Origin: Diphasiastrum complanatum
Taxonomy: Eukaryota > Streptophyta > Lycopodiopsida > Lycopodiales > Lycopodiaceae
Direction of reading: 5' to 3'
Assembly: GCA_029204225.1 (NCBI GenBank)
Contig: CM055103.1
Location: 50,693,470-50,757,469, forward strand
Length of the DNA: 64,000 bases
A program made the translations under genes and the position numbers. This document shows, in pieces, positions 52,830 through 63,739 of the stretch. The notes beneath the pieces are model-generated. The model was not told where the DNA came from. It saw only the letters and a program-made list of their open reading frames with translations, and ran no database searches. The stretch's first letter is position 1, and each line of letters starts with the position of its first letter.

Positions 52830-53215
52830 AGGGTGCGAAATCGGGCGTCCTAACTTCGGCACAACTACGTAAACTACATGCAGGATCAAGCTCAAGACCA
52901 AAAGATTTTGGGGTGAAGTGAATGCTCAACATCTCAAGAAGGACCAGTTCAAGGGGAAATCTAGGGTGCGAGATCGGGCGTCCTATCTTTGGCACAACTA
53001 CGTAAACTGCATGCAGGGATCAAGCTCAAGACCAGAAGATTTTTGGGTGAAGTGAATGCTCAACATCTCAAGAAGGACCAGTTCCTGAGAAATCTAGGGT
53101 GCGAAATCGGGCGTCCTATCTTTGGCACAACTACGTAAACTGCATGCAGGATCAAGCTCAAGACTAGAAGATTTTGGGGTGAAGTGAATGCTCAGCATCT
53201 CAAGAAGGACCAGTT
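52830..53215. repeat. Tandem repeat, three units of 133 bp
   Basis: Units start at 52830, 52963 and 53096, each opening AGGGTGCGA(A/G)ATCGGGCGTCC and closing CATCTCAAGAAGGACCAGTT. Units 2 and 3 are most alike. No long frame runs through them. Confidence 0.92.
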
Positions 53216-53739
53216 GTGACTCCACTTCCAGAATTGCATAAGAACATGCAAACAAAAATGTTCTGCTGCTGAAGCTTTCTTGAGAATTGCAGTTTTACTT
53301 CTCCATGAAAAAGAGCTATTTTTCATTCTGATGAGTGAAAGATCTGCTCATTAGAACACACTCTGAAAATTTTATTTGGAAAGTCATTAATTGCTCCTAG
53401 TTCAAATCCACGTCAAACGTTTTTAGGGTGATTTCAGAGACAAGACCCATTGAGATTTCCAATCAGTGGATTTTCCTGCCGAGGAAGTGAAGGTCTTGGA
53501 GTACCAAGAAAAAGCCGTGCTAGACAATGCATAATGGCTTGAAGCTGAGAAATATGTTGAGACCCAACGTAGTGTGTTCAAGGATGCTGAAGAGCTTTCA
53601 AAAAGGTGCTGGATACAGAGCTCCTGGAGCTAGGCAAACTTCAAGATCAAGCTATGCAAACTGCTCAAGCTATGCTTGACCACATAATTTTCTTGGATAA
53701 ATTTTTCCACTGATGTTTACTATCCTGCCTCTCTAAGCC

Positions 53740-54245
53740 TAAACCCTGAACCCACACACTACTATGTCTTATAGGATGAGATCGGTTTCTTCTCGGATGA
53801 ACTTCAACAACTTACTAATTACTTATGCTCCAAGCCCTAAACTCTAAATCCTAAACCCTAAACCCTAAACCTACACACTGCTATGTCATATAGGATGAGA
53901 TCGGTTTCTCCCCAGATGAACTTCAACAGCTTACTAATTACTTATGCTCCAAACCCTAAACCCTAAACCCGCACACTACTGTGTCTTGTAGGATGAGATC
54001 GGTTTCTCCCCGGATGAACCCCAATAGCTTGCTAATTACTTATGCTACAACTTCATCACTGGACCCTAAACCTTAAACCATGGCTGCAATACGCCGTCTC
54101 CCAGCAGCCCACTGTCAGCAGCACACTACTATGTCTTATAGGATGACATTGTTTCTCCCTCGATGAACTTCAACAGCTTACGAATCACTTATGCTCCAAA
54201 CCCTAAACCCTAAACCTACACATTGCTATGTCATATAGGATGAGA
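53740..54245. repeat. Minisatellite with telomere-like CCCTAAA motifs
   Basis: Four full units and a partial fifth of about 97-150 bp. Each unit has ACACTACTATGTCTTATAGG, ATGAGATCGGTTTCTCC, ATGAACTTCAACAGCTTACT and TTATGCTCCAA, and is joined to the next by one to four CCCTAAA copies (the plant telomere repeat). A 30-base non-matching insertion lies in unit 3-4 (about 54085-54120). Confidence 0.88.
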
Positions 54246-54380
54246 TCGATTGCTATGTCTGGAAAGTGTAGCACTGAAAATAGTTGGTGAAATCTATCAA
54301 TTACACCGCAGATTATGAGGGTGCAAACCCAAGGTGCTTATTGATTTCTATCGCACTTCAGACTTATGGAAGAGCTCGAA

Positions 54381-54475
54381 CTTTCTTCCTAACTACCTTG
54401 TACTCTTCATCATCATCGGAATCTTGCTCAAGAGTATATTTGATATCCTTCTTTTGGCTGTTTTGAAGATGCTTG
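54381..54475. repeat. Left copy of a duplication flanking gypsy E
   Basis: CTTTCTTCCTAACTACC, TGTACTCTTCATCATCATC and TTCTTTTGGCTGTTTT recur at 60434-60533 with few changes. Gypsy E (54660-60435) lies between the copies. Confidence 0.8.
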
Positions 54476-54659
54476 GTATAACACAGGGACGGGTGAAAGT
54501 CAGTTTGAGCATGTTTTGCAAATAGAACACAGTTTGAAAGGCATTTTTACGGGCTTCATACTCGAACACCCAAGGAAGCAACATTCCTTTCATTTGGATG
54601 TATGGCCAGGAAGCTCTTAGAACTCCATAAATCATAATATGGATGACAGACTAGGATTT

Positions 54660-55017
54660 TGTAATAAGTCCTAACACCACAGTAGGGCAAACACTAACTG
54701 ATCCACCCAACCTTGCCTACTCCCTGATATAGAGTAAGCCCCTCCTAGCCCAGTGTGAGGACTGGTAGCATGCAACTGCCAAGTGTCGGCCACGTGGTAC
54801 CGACGTGGCCGACTGCACGTCGGGACCCAACTGGGGGCCCTGTCCTGCTGACAGGGTCCCTAGACTGTGTTAGGCCCGCCATGGCTATGGACCGTGCTGG
54901 GACACACTACTCACACTGTCTTGCCCTGTTGGTCGTGTACGCTGGACACGACCCTGACTGTGGTATCTGACCTATCTGTGTTCTCTAGGGTTCGGCACTG
55001 GTCACGAGCTCGTAACA
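54660..55017 (-). repeat. Gypsy E 3' LTR (358 bp)
   Basis: TGTAATAAGTCC...GCTCGTAACA on the plus strand. Next to it, 55018-55030 is the complement of the polypurine tract AAGGGGGAGGGAG. The first ~200 bases match the truncated 5' LTR at 60233, including the hairpin-forming GGCCACGTGGTACCGACGTG. Confidence 0.88.
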
Positions 55018-55048
55018 CTCCCTCCCCCTTAAGAACCGTCTTGGTCCT

Positions 55049-58000
55049 CTAAGACAAAGTCTGGAAAAATCTTGCGAAGGACGCTGCCTCTTTCCCAAGT
55101 GGCATCTCAACAGGCTGATCATTCCACTTAACCAGATATTCTCGGTATAGAGTATGACGAGTCTGTGTCTCTCTACTATCAAGAATCTCCTCTAGTTCAT
55201 GTGGAGGTTGTTGAGGATCCGATGGGAGAACTAGAACACTGTTCCCTACCAGATTGTCTGATCTGGTTAAGGCTTTTCGTAACTGACTTACATGAAAGAC
55301 TGGAAAAACCTTACTGCTGTGTGGGAGTTCTAGTTCATAGGTGACCTCGCCTAGTCTCCTACTGATGGTAAAGGGACCACAATACCTTGGAGACAACTTA
55401 GCACACACTCCTGATTTGAGGGTTTTAGAGTCAACTGAGACTCTCAAGTAGACTTTCTCACCAGTGGAGCACATCCCGTCTGTGTGGATCTGCATAATGC
55501 CTGGCTCGATTCTGGGACTGCCTAATGCTACGATACTCCTCCCAATTAGTCTGCTTCTTGCTGACGTATGCACAAAGCATATCCTCCAGCACTTGATTTA
55601 CCCTTTCTGTTTGACCGTCCGTTTGTGGATGGTCGGTGGTACTCATATTAAGTTTAGTATGGAGATGATGGAATACTGCCCTCCAAAAATTTCCAGTAAA
55701 CTTACTGTCCCGGTCGCTGACTATGCCGGAAGGTAGACCGTACAATTTAAATAGCCCGTCTACAAACAACCTCGCTAACTCTGGAGCTCTAACGGTTGTT
55801 TTGGTCGGAATAAAATGAGCCATTTTGGTCAGACGGTCAACTGTGACCCATATAGCATCATTACCCTTTTGGGTTTTAGGCAGGCCTACTATAAAATCCA
55901 TGGAGATACTCTCCCATTTACCAGTTGGTATTTCTAAGGGATGCAACAACCCTCCTGCCTTTAAACGCTCTGCTTTATTTACTTGACATTTCTGGCAACT
56001 GGTTACGTACTGGTGGACGTCCTTTTTCATACTGGGCCAGAAAAATTGCCTACGAAGAAGCTCATAGGTCTTTTGTATGCCTGGGTGTCCCGCACTAGGA
56101 TTGTCATGACATTCATATAGGACCTGCTGCCTATAATCCTCTGAATTGGGGACACATACTCTATCTCTATAGAGCAAGTACTCATCCTGAATGGAATACT
56201 GTTTCCATTTGAATCCTTGAGTCAACTGACCCTCAACCACTGGGGTTTGCTTGGGTAATACAGGCTCAGAATCCTCAACGTCATCTGACGACGTATACTC
56301 GGACTCATCATCATCCTCAACGGAAGCTGCCGTATTCTTGGATGAACCGGCACTAGCCCCGGGAACTGGTTCTGGAGTCTGTAACTGTCTGTTCTGGACT
56401 GAGTTCCAGATAATAGAGAAGAGTGCATCATGCTGGCATTTCCCTCTCAAGGACTCGAGTAACTCATTACGAATCTGAGTAAAACTCAGCTCGTTTATCA
56501 TAGGCATTCTGCTAAGGGCATCTGCTATTGTATTGAATTTTCCACGTCTATATCTGATAGACATGTCAAACTCTTGCATCAACTCTGCCCAACGAGCTTT
56601 CCGACCTCTAAGCTCAGGTTGATTGCAAAGGTATCTGAGACTCTCATGGTCTGTCAGGACCTCAAAGTTGGCACCATACAAATAATGCCTCCAAGTCTTA
56701 AGGGCATGGACTATAGAAAAGAGTTCCTTTTCATAGGCACTGTACCTAGTCTGAGCTGGCTCGAGTTTTTTACTCTCGAACGCAACTGGTCGTCCACCCT
56801 GAGTTAGCACAACACCTACTGCAAAGTCGCTAGCATCTGTTTCGACCACAAATGGCTGATTGGGGTTGACGACTTTTAAAACTGGTGGTGTAGCTAAGGC
56901 TGTTTTGAGAGCAGCAAAGCGCTCCTGCTGTGCGGACTCCCAAATGAATTCCTTTCCCTTCCCCTTAAGAAGATTTGTCATAGGAACTGCTATCTGAGCA
57001 TATTCCTTGACAAATCGTTTGTAATATCCCGCCAGACCAAGAAAGATCTGAAGTTCCAAAATATTCTGAGGTCTCAGCCAACTGAGTATGGCTTTAACCT
57101 TATTTGGGTCCATCTTAATCCCATCTGAAGAGATAATGTGACCCAAATATGCTACTTCTTCAACGAAGAATTCACACTTGGATTGTTTAGCATAGAGCTT
57201 ATGCTTTCTGAGCAGTCGAAACACCTTTCTGAGGTGTTGTAGATGCTCCTTCCTCGTTTTGCTGTAAACGAGGATGCCATCTAAAAATACGACTACAAAC
57301 TTACCCAAGTATGGTCTTAGGACACTGTTCATCAAGGTCATAAAGGTAGCTGGAGCATTTGTGAGCCCAAATGGCATCACCTTAAACTCATAATGACCGT
57401 GACGAGTCCTAAAAGCTGTTTTCGAGACATCTTCCGATTTTATACGGACTTGATGATATCCCGATCTGAGGTCTACTTTGCTGAAAAACTTAGCCCCGGG
57501 GAGTTGGTCAAACAACTCGTCTGCCCGAGGCATAGGGTATTTATTCTTAATTGTGACTTTATTGAGGGCTCTGTAATCTATGCAAAGACGCATAGACCCC
57601 TCTTTCTTTTTCACCAATAGGACTGGTGAGGCCCATGGTGAACTATTGGTCTGAATTTGGCCTTTCCCAAGATAATCTGTTAACTGCCTAGTTATTTCTT
57701 CATCCTCTGTTCGGCTGACCCGATACGGAGGTTTAGAAACAGGTGCTGTACCTGGTACTAGGTTTATTACATGATCTACCTCTCTGCTAGGTGGTAAACC
57801 ATGTGGCAAATCTTCAGGAAAAACATCTTTAAATTTAGACAATAAAGTTTCTAATTTACTGATTTTCTGCTGAATAGAACTGGAAATAGAAATTTCAGGA
57901 ATAAACTGAAAGTCACATAAGAATACCTGATGGTCTTCGTCTCCGATTAGCTGACAGAGCTCTGAACTGCAGACCATAGGACTATTGGGAACATCATGCT

Positions 58001-58601
58001 CCCCATGCAACTGGATCTCTCGGCCTTTATGCTGAAAGCTGAGGGTGTTCTCCTGATAGTTTTTGTGGAGGGAAGGTCCTAAACTGTAGAGCCAATCTCT
58101 CCCGAGAACAATATCTGTTCGATCCAGGTGCATTATTAGAAAGTTTATTTCATCTTGGTACCCCTGAATACCAAGATTTAACTTACTTACCATAGTTTCC
58201 CATATTTTTTTATCGTCACCCTTAGCTAATGAAACTATGTACCTATGCTGACTAGGTATTTCTGGTAGTTTAAGCTTTTTAACCAGGGTGTAGTTGATGA
58301 AATTATGGGTTGCCCCATCATCAACCATAACTCTTACTGACTGGTTACCAACTTTCCCATGCATACGTACTAGGTCATGCGGCCCAAAGCTGAAGGGTCT
58401 CGCTAGCATTGCAGAGGTCAGCTGGCAACAATGTTCATGATCTTCATGATACACTTTGATCTCGGAAGCTGCCGAGTCACTGGGGAAACATACAATCTGA
58501 ACAAGATAAACTTGTTTTTTATCTTTCTTATCTTTTTTAGTGAAAGGCCCCTTGGGACACTGTCTGACTGTGTGTCCCTTGCCCATACACACAAAGCACA
58601 A
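55049..58601 (-). pseudogene. Gypsy E pol polyprotein (chromovirus-like), inactive RT
   Basis: One 1047-codon frame (58601-55458) plus an overlapping frame (55573-55049). Approximate domain order: zinc knuckle [14 protein letters not shown] (1-14), protease ([12 protein letters not shown], about 90), RT (about 320-500; [58 protein letters not shown]), RNase H (about 590-700; [29 protein letters not shown]), the H2C2 region (about 840; [18 protein letters not shown]) and integrase (about 890-1020; [34 protein letters not shown]). The RT catalytic box reads FLDG rather than YLDD. In integrase, sequence jumps from TNWEEY to RARHYAD, an ~85-residue deletion relative to gypsy D. The tail has EEILDSRETQTRHTLYREYL, a chromodomain-like end. 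Confidence 0.9.
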
Positions 58602-59465
58602 ACGTTCTTGTTTGGCTTTCTCAAAATCATCTGGTTTTAAGGGCTGTATGAGTGAAGGGCGTTTCTGAGGAGCTTCACCTTTAAATTTATCTTCTTTCTT
58701 TCTTTATAAAAATTTCTTTTTAAATTGAAAGTCTTTCTGAGGAGGCTGCTTAGAAAGTGGTTGTTGTCTCGCCCTCTTCCTACCCACTGAATCATCGTAG
58801 ATTTGAGCATATCTGAGAGCTTGCTCAAGGGTAGTAGGCGAGTTTCTTTGGACCTCTACTTTATATTCATCTTTGAGGCCACGGACAAATCCCCTGATTT
58901 TCTGATAATCATCCATATTTTTAATTTTTAAAATTGCTTCTCGATACTGCGAGATATATTGGATGAGGGATTTATCCATTATTGTTCTTTCCCAGGCTTC
59001 CCAGGCTCTATCTAGTTCATTTTCTGGTAGAAATTCTCTTAGGAAAGCTTCTTCAAAAGCTTTCCATGACCGGGGAGTCTGCCCAGTCTCATGGAGATTT
59101 AACTACCACTTATAGGCCATAGGCCCTAAGGAAAGACTGGCCTCAATTGCTTGCAAATGGTCAGGGGTCTGTTTAAGAGCATGAATGTTCTTCCATTTGC
59201 TGAGGAAGGTTTGTAGAATGTTTGCATTTCTATCCTTCTCTTCCCCATTAAAAGTAGGAGGTTTTAAATCTTTAAAAACACTGGGGTGAGACCGTAAAGT
59301 CTCACCCGAAACTGATGGAAGTGGAGAAGGGGATAACTGAGAAGTGGAGGGAAGGCTTCCTTTCGCGGAACTCAAAATCAAGTTTTTGAGTTTAGCGAAC
59401 GAGTCGTCCACACTAGACTTGAAATTGGCTAATGCCAACTTCAGTTCATCCACTTCTGTTACCAA
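58602..59465 (-). pseudogene. Gypsy E gag fragments
   Basis: 58704-58979 (YISQYREAILKIKNMDDYQK, GFVRGLKDEYKVEVQR) is the retrotransposon gag core that precedes the knuckle, and 59103-59465 is the N-terminal part (PPTFNGEEKDRNANILQTFL, SKWKNIHALKQTPDHLQAIE). Stops and frame changes at 58980-59102 and 58602-58703 separate them. 59466-60218 is leader. Confidence 0.75.
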
Positions 59466-60218
59466 TTGGAGAAACTGCTCCTTGGTAACCAGTTCGTCGA
59501 GTTCTTCGGCGAACTATTCCTGTTCTTCCACTTCCATGGGTTCCTTCCCTTTTCTGTAAGCCAAGGCTTCTGTTTCAAGTTCGTCGAAGCCTCTCTCCGG
59601 GGGTTGATCAGGTCCCTGAGGAGTCAAAAACAGATGTACCAAATCCGAATTTGTGAAGGCCTCTGCTCGTTAAACTGCCTGTTCTGAAAAATCAAATTCC
59701 AAGCTTAAACTGTAAGCAAAAAAACTAAATTTGATTTATTGTAGACCCTCGCTTACTGGCCAACAGTTCTATGGGCCCACCAACTCCAGATTTATGGCCT
59801 AAAAATCATCTACAACCCTGATTTTGTTGACTTACTACCCTCGCTATCTGTCTTTCAGATCTGTGGCTACTGAAAATCAGACTAAAGGTCCTCAAACGAA
59901 TTCCAAAACTCAGGATTTCAGAAGATATTATCAGTGCTGGATCTGTACTAGCTTTCCTCTTGAATTTCCGCTCAGATTACAGTGTTTTACACTCAAAAAT
60001 CAGAAGTAATTATCTGATTTTGCAGCGATGGAACTACCCGTGAATCAGTCTGGTTCGAATTCTGTCAAAAAAGCAAGTAAATCCACCAAGATTTCCTCAG
60101 TAGGAGACTGTTCCTACAGCGCTGGCCCTGCTCCTCTACTTTTTGAGAACTTGAAGAAGTTCTGAGCAATCTAGCTACTTTCTCCACTGCTGAAAACTGA
60201 ATTCCCTAGGATGGAGAT

Positions 60219-60435
60219 GGCTCTGATACCAGTGTAATAAGTCCTAACACCACAGTAGGGCAAACACTAACTGATCCACCCAACCTTGCCTACTCCCTGA
60301 TATAGAGTAAGCCCCTCCTAGCCCAGTGTGAGGACTGGTAGCATGCAACTGCCTGTCGGCCACGTGGTACTGACGTGGCCGACTGCACGTCGGGACCCAA
60401 CTGGGGGCCCTGTCCTGCTGACAGGGTCCCTAGAC
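60219..60435 (-). repeat. Gypsy E primer-binding site and truncated 5' LTR
   Basis: On the minus strand TGGTATCAGAGCC (60231-60219) is the tRNA-Met primer-binding site, one base from the LTR. The LTR (60233 on) is nearly identical to 54660 on (small changes such as loss of AAG in AACTGCC..TGTCGG), but stops at TAGACT, 203 bases in, and joins the right copy of the flanking duplication. No target duplication. Confidence 0.85.
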
Positions 60436-60533
60436 TTTCTTCCTGACTATCTGAAGGCTTGTACTCTTCATCATCATCAGAATCTTGCTCAACAATATAT
60501 TTGATATTCTTCTTTTGGCTGTTTTTGGAGATG
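60434..60533. repeat. Right copy of the duplication flanking gypsy E
   Basis: Matches 54381-54475 with a small insertion (TGAAGG) and a few substitutions. It starts where the 5' LTR breaks off; both sides share ACT at the join. Confidence 0.8.
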
Positions 60534-62265
60534 TTAAGAATTGAGTTGTGTCAGCTAGCACTCACAATTTGGCACAATCATCTGTATTCCTTTCACATAT
60601 CTGCCTGATTCCATAGCTCGAGGGAAACAACTGCAACAAAGCTGCTGCTCACAATCTTAAACCTCAAGGCTCTCCAAGTTCATAGCTGGTCTTTGCACAG
60701 TGTAGCTTCATCTCAACATTCAGACCAAGATATACCACATCAGATCATATTTTCACCCTGAAATCCATCATTGAGGAGGCTAAGGCCAGGAGAGAGCGTG
60801 TATACTGCTGCTTTGTGGATTTCTGCAAGGCCTTTGACTCTGTGCCTCGACATCTACTGATACAGAGACTTCGGGACCGTGGCCTCCAGGAGGATATCAT
60901 ATAGGCAGTTGTGGCATTGTACAGACGAGTTATTGGTCATATCCGAGTATCAGGAGTTGTATCACCAGAGATAGAGAGTACCATTGGGGTTAAGCAGGGA
61001 TGTCCTCTCTCTCCTACACTCTTTGGTCTATATATAGACGAGCTTGAGCAGGTTATACAAATAGAGGGAGGTGAGGGATGCACATTGGGTGCCTCGTTAT
61101 CGCTATCCTATTATATGCTGATAATGTGATTTTGCTTTCGAGGACGAGGGAAGGTCTGTAGCGGCATCTTGACGCGCTTCACTCTTTTTGTACTCAGTGG
61201 GGATTATCAGTGAATGTGGCCAAAACCAAAGTTATGGTATTTAACACCTCCAAATCCTTCATGATGCGACAGGTGCTTCTATGGGAGGAGCATCCACTTG
61301 AGGTAGTTGACTCCTACACATACCTAGGTGTGATATTTCTGGTCCCACTTTCAGCATGCGATAGGCGGCATTTTCCCGGCTACGGAAGGGTTATGCATCG
61401 TTGGTAGATTTGGAGAGATTATGTTTCAGCTCACATGTTAGAGATGCGACTAGTAAGTGCCGACTCTTTGACACTATGGTCGTTCCTTCAGCTCTATACG
61501 CATCAGAGACATGGAGTACTGGCTTGACGGCTACCGAGTGGGCGCGCATCTCACGACTTCAGATTCATTTGCTCTCTCGGATGATACGGGCTAAGCCCTC
61601 TATCCCACATCATATTATATTGGCAGAGTTTGCCGCCCCCCCTATTCAGATAGAGGCACTGTTCCATATTGTCACATTCATACAGCGCCTGGAGGATCTC
61701 CAGGGTAGAGGCACACACTATGCTGCAGCAGCTTCTTCGTCCTCCCAGCACCGACACTTTGAGGGACACTCCTTTTCGTGGTATTCCCAGGCCTGTCGTC
61801 TCCTCTCCACATTGAGTATTCACATTACGGATCTACCAGCTGGTACTCATCAGTATATTAGAGGATACCTATACAGGGCATATCTTCAGAGCACTTGGCA
61901 GGATTCATCTGGGGTGAAGACGGAGTTTTATCGGGCACATTTTCTATCTCGGGATCCTGCTGGGTATCCCATTGTACCCAGATACCTAGTGGACAGTATC
62001 TCACACAGACTGCGGATAGTGATGGGTCAGCTCCGGGTTTCCTCTCACCAGTTAGCCGTTGAGACTAGCAGATACAAGGGCATCCCGAGAGATGCACGGA
62101 TTTGTAGTATGTGTGACCTACATGATATAGAGGATGAGTTTCATCTTCTCTTCAGATGCCCAGCTTACTATGAGATTCGAGGGAGATACTACTGCTTGTT
62201 TCGAGATCATCCATTTGCACTCTCGTGTCTAGCTGGCGCGTTCGGGACCCGGACGCGTATTTAAA
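60534..62265 (+). pseudogene. LINE ORF2: reverse transcriptase and zinc-binding C-terminus
   Basis: Plus-strand frames give the RT start (TSDHIFTLKSIIEEAKARRE, about 60740), domain A FVDFCKAFDSVPRHLL, GVKQGCPLSPTLFGLYIDEL (about 61000), the catalytic box as YADNVILLS (about 61113), domain D/E (VAKTKVMVFNTSKSF, VVDSYTYLGVIF) and a C-terminal region (61401-62264) ending with FRVSSHQ-type sequence ([46 protein letters not shown]). The second Asp of YADD is Asn, and there are stops and frameshifts (about 60903, 61090, 61125, 61350). The endonuclease and ORF1 are absent: a 5'-truncated dead LINE. Confidence 0.85.
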
Positions 62266-62305
62266 AAAAAAAAACAGAAAACAGGCCGCGCTCAAAACGC
62301 GCGAG

Positions 62306-62308
<3 letters not shown>

Positions 62309-62385
<77 letters not shown>

Positions 62386-62435
62386 TTTAGGGTATAGGGT
62401 ATAGGGAGGGAGGGACACAACGAGAGAGATAGAGA

Positions 62436-62515
<80 letters not shown>

Positions 62516-62531
62516 AAGAAAGAAAGAAAGA
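62309..62531. repeat. Two long (GA)n tracts and an (AAAG)n tail
   Basis: GA tracts at 62309-62382 and 62440-62511, then AAAG units to about 62531. They separate the 3' ends of two LINEs in opposite orientation. Long Ser/Leu frames across them are artefacts. Confidence 0.93.
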
Positions 62532-63390
62532 TTTTATTAATGTCCTTGAATACCCTAAGGTACATAGGACTAAGAAAAGGTACATGTCAAGTGTGCACAT
62601 AGGAGCTTAAAGCTCAATCATCTATAAAACTAAATAATTGCAAATACAATGCATAAAGACAGCTGGCCCAGTCAGGATCCAATAGCCTGGAATCATATAT
62701 CACGATGCCCATCAGCATGAAAGAAATGGTGGATGGTATGTGGTGTCAGTGCCCTCGTCTTCCCTCTGCAAGTAGAAAGCCAGCAAAATCCCTCAATGCA
62801 AGGAAGTCCTCTCTCAGGACTCTCATGTGTCTCAGTAAGTATAAGGATATCCCCTGTAGTACAAAAATCTCTAAAGTCTCCTGCTGTAGCTGAAGAATGG
62901 ATACCATTGTAGTTCCATAAACTTAACCACAATGCTTTTGTGAGGGCCCCCAAACCGCTCCTAAGTCCGGGGGGCCCAAATCCCTATGCCTCAGATTTTT
63001 GGGGGTCAATGTATCGGGCCTTACCATCCCGATAGATCACCCTTTTTCCCAGTGCTTTGGCTTCACTGAAAACCTTCCTCCTTTCGGCAACTTGCATAGG
63101 TGTGAGATCATCATCCATGAAGACAAGGGTACCTCTCAGTCTAGCTCGTAGCCTAAGGACAGCTTGCCGCTCCTCTATTCCCGTATGATGAGTGTAGTTG
63201 GATCTCTTTTAGTTCTCCACGCTTTTTCCATTCCATTGTGATGGTGGGAAAGTGTATCCGTGAGGAAACTGGATGCTTCGGTAATTGGAGCCTTAGTATT
63301 TTCAATTCCTAGCACCCGCACATTCAGAGATTTATACTTCCGCATTTCTTCTTCGGATATGGTGGCTGAGATGACGCTATTGAAAGTGTG
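62532..63390 (-). pseudogene. Internally deleted LINE: ORF1 end, endonuclease start, 3' UTR
   Basis: Reading leftward on the minus strand: ORF1 C-terminal sequence (about 63380-62960; LIIREERQAVLRLRARLRGT, LVFMDDDLTPMQVAERRKVF), then the start of an APE-type endonuclease (62953-62693; LWNYNGIHSS, GDILILTETHESPERGLPCI), then directly the 3' UTR ending ATTAATAAAATC next to the GA tract. About 80 residues into endonuclease the rest of ORF2 is missing. The ETHE motif is the endonuclease active-site Glu region. Confidence 0.72.
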
Positions 63391-63446
63391 TTAGTAATTG
63401 GAGCCTTAGTATCTTCAATTCCTCGCACCCGGACATTTAGAGAGAG
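63277..63446. repeat. Direct repeat of a LINE ORF1 segment
   Basis: About 50 bases (GTAATTGGAGCCTTAGTAT, TTCAATTCCT, CGCACCCG/CGCAC, CATT(C/T)AGAGA) at 63277-63327 recur at 63393-63443. The second copy marks where LINE homology ends on the right. Confidence 0.75.
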
Positions 63447-63527
63447 AGAGTCACATAACCCTGCGGTGGAGTGACTGAACCCTACGGTACCCGGACGCCA
63501 GCGTGCTGTGAGGCCCTTTTGGTCGAG

Positions 63528-63739
63528 ATGGCAGAGCGCATACCAGTTGACGTGAGCGTTTGCTCTTTATCCGTTTGCTCGCAATTTAGGCTTGTTTTGT
63601 GTTTTTCATAGTTTATTTTAATCGTGGTATATTGCTTGACGGGCTTCTTTGTGTGCAGAGGGAGAAGCTATTGGAAGATGTCCGCAGGCACAATGAACGA
63701 CATCGGAAGCAAGAGGCAGACATTGCAGAGATGCTTTGA
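63528..63739 (+). other. Cryptic two-exon ORF of unknown function
   Basis: ATG at 63528 encodes MAERIPVD, then GAC|GTGAGC, a 107-base T-rich intron, and TTTGTGTGCAG|AGG continuing REKLLEDVRRHNERHRKQEA and DIAEML before TGA at 63737. Downstream another frame stays open (DLNEKIGVNFTRRQLIMVRE, ending ESVEDS at about 63942). The charged, helical composition is like a transposon-encoded coiled coil. No family recognised, and it could equally be a decayed element. Confidence 0.35.

Noticed and set aside
52830-53215. CRISPR-like array from the regularly spaced 133-bp units
   Set aside because: Units are contiguous tandem repeats with no unique spacers, in a plant nuclear context.
53740-54245. True telomere end
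   Set aside because: CCCTAAA runs are only one to four units long and are separated by unique ~80-bp sequence, with gypsy and LINE sequence on the far side.
62152-62600. Ser/Leu repeat protein on the minus strand
   Set aside because: Pure consequence of the GA tracts.
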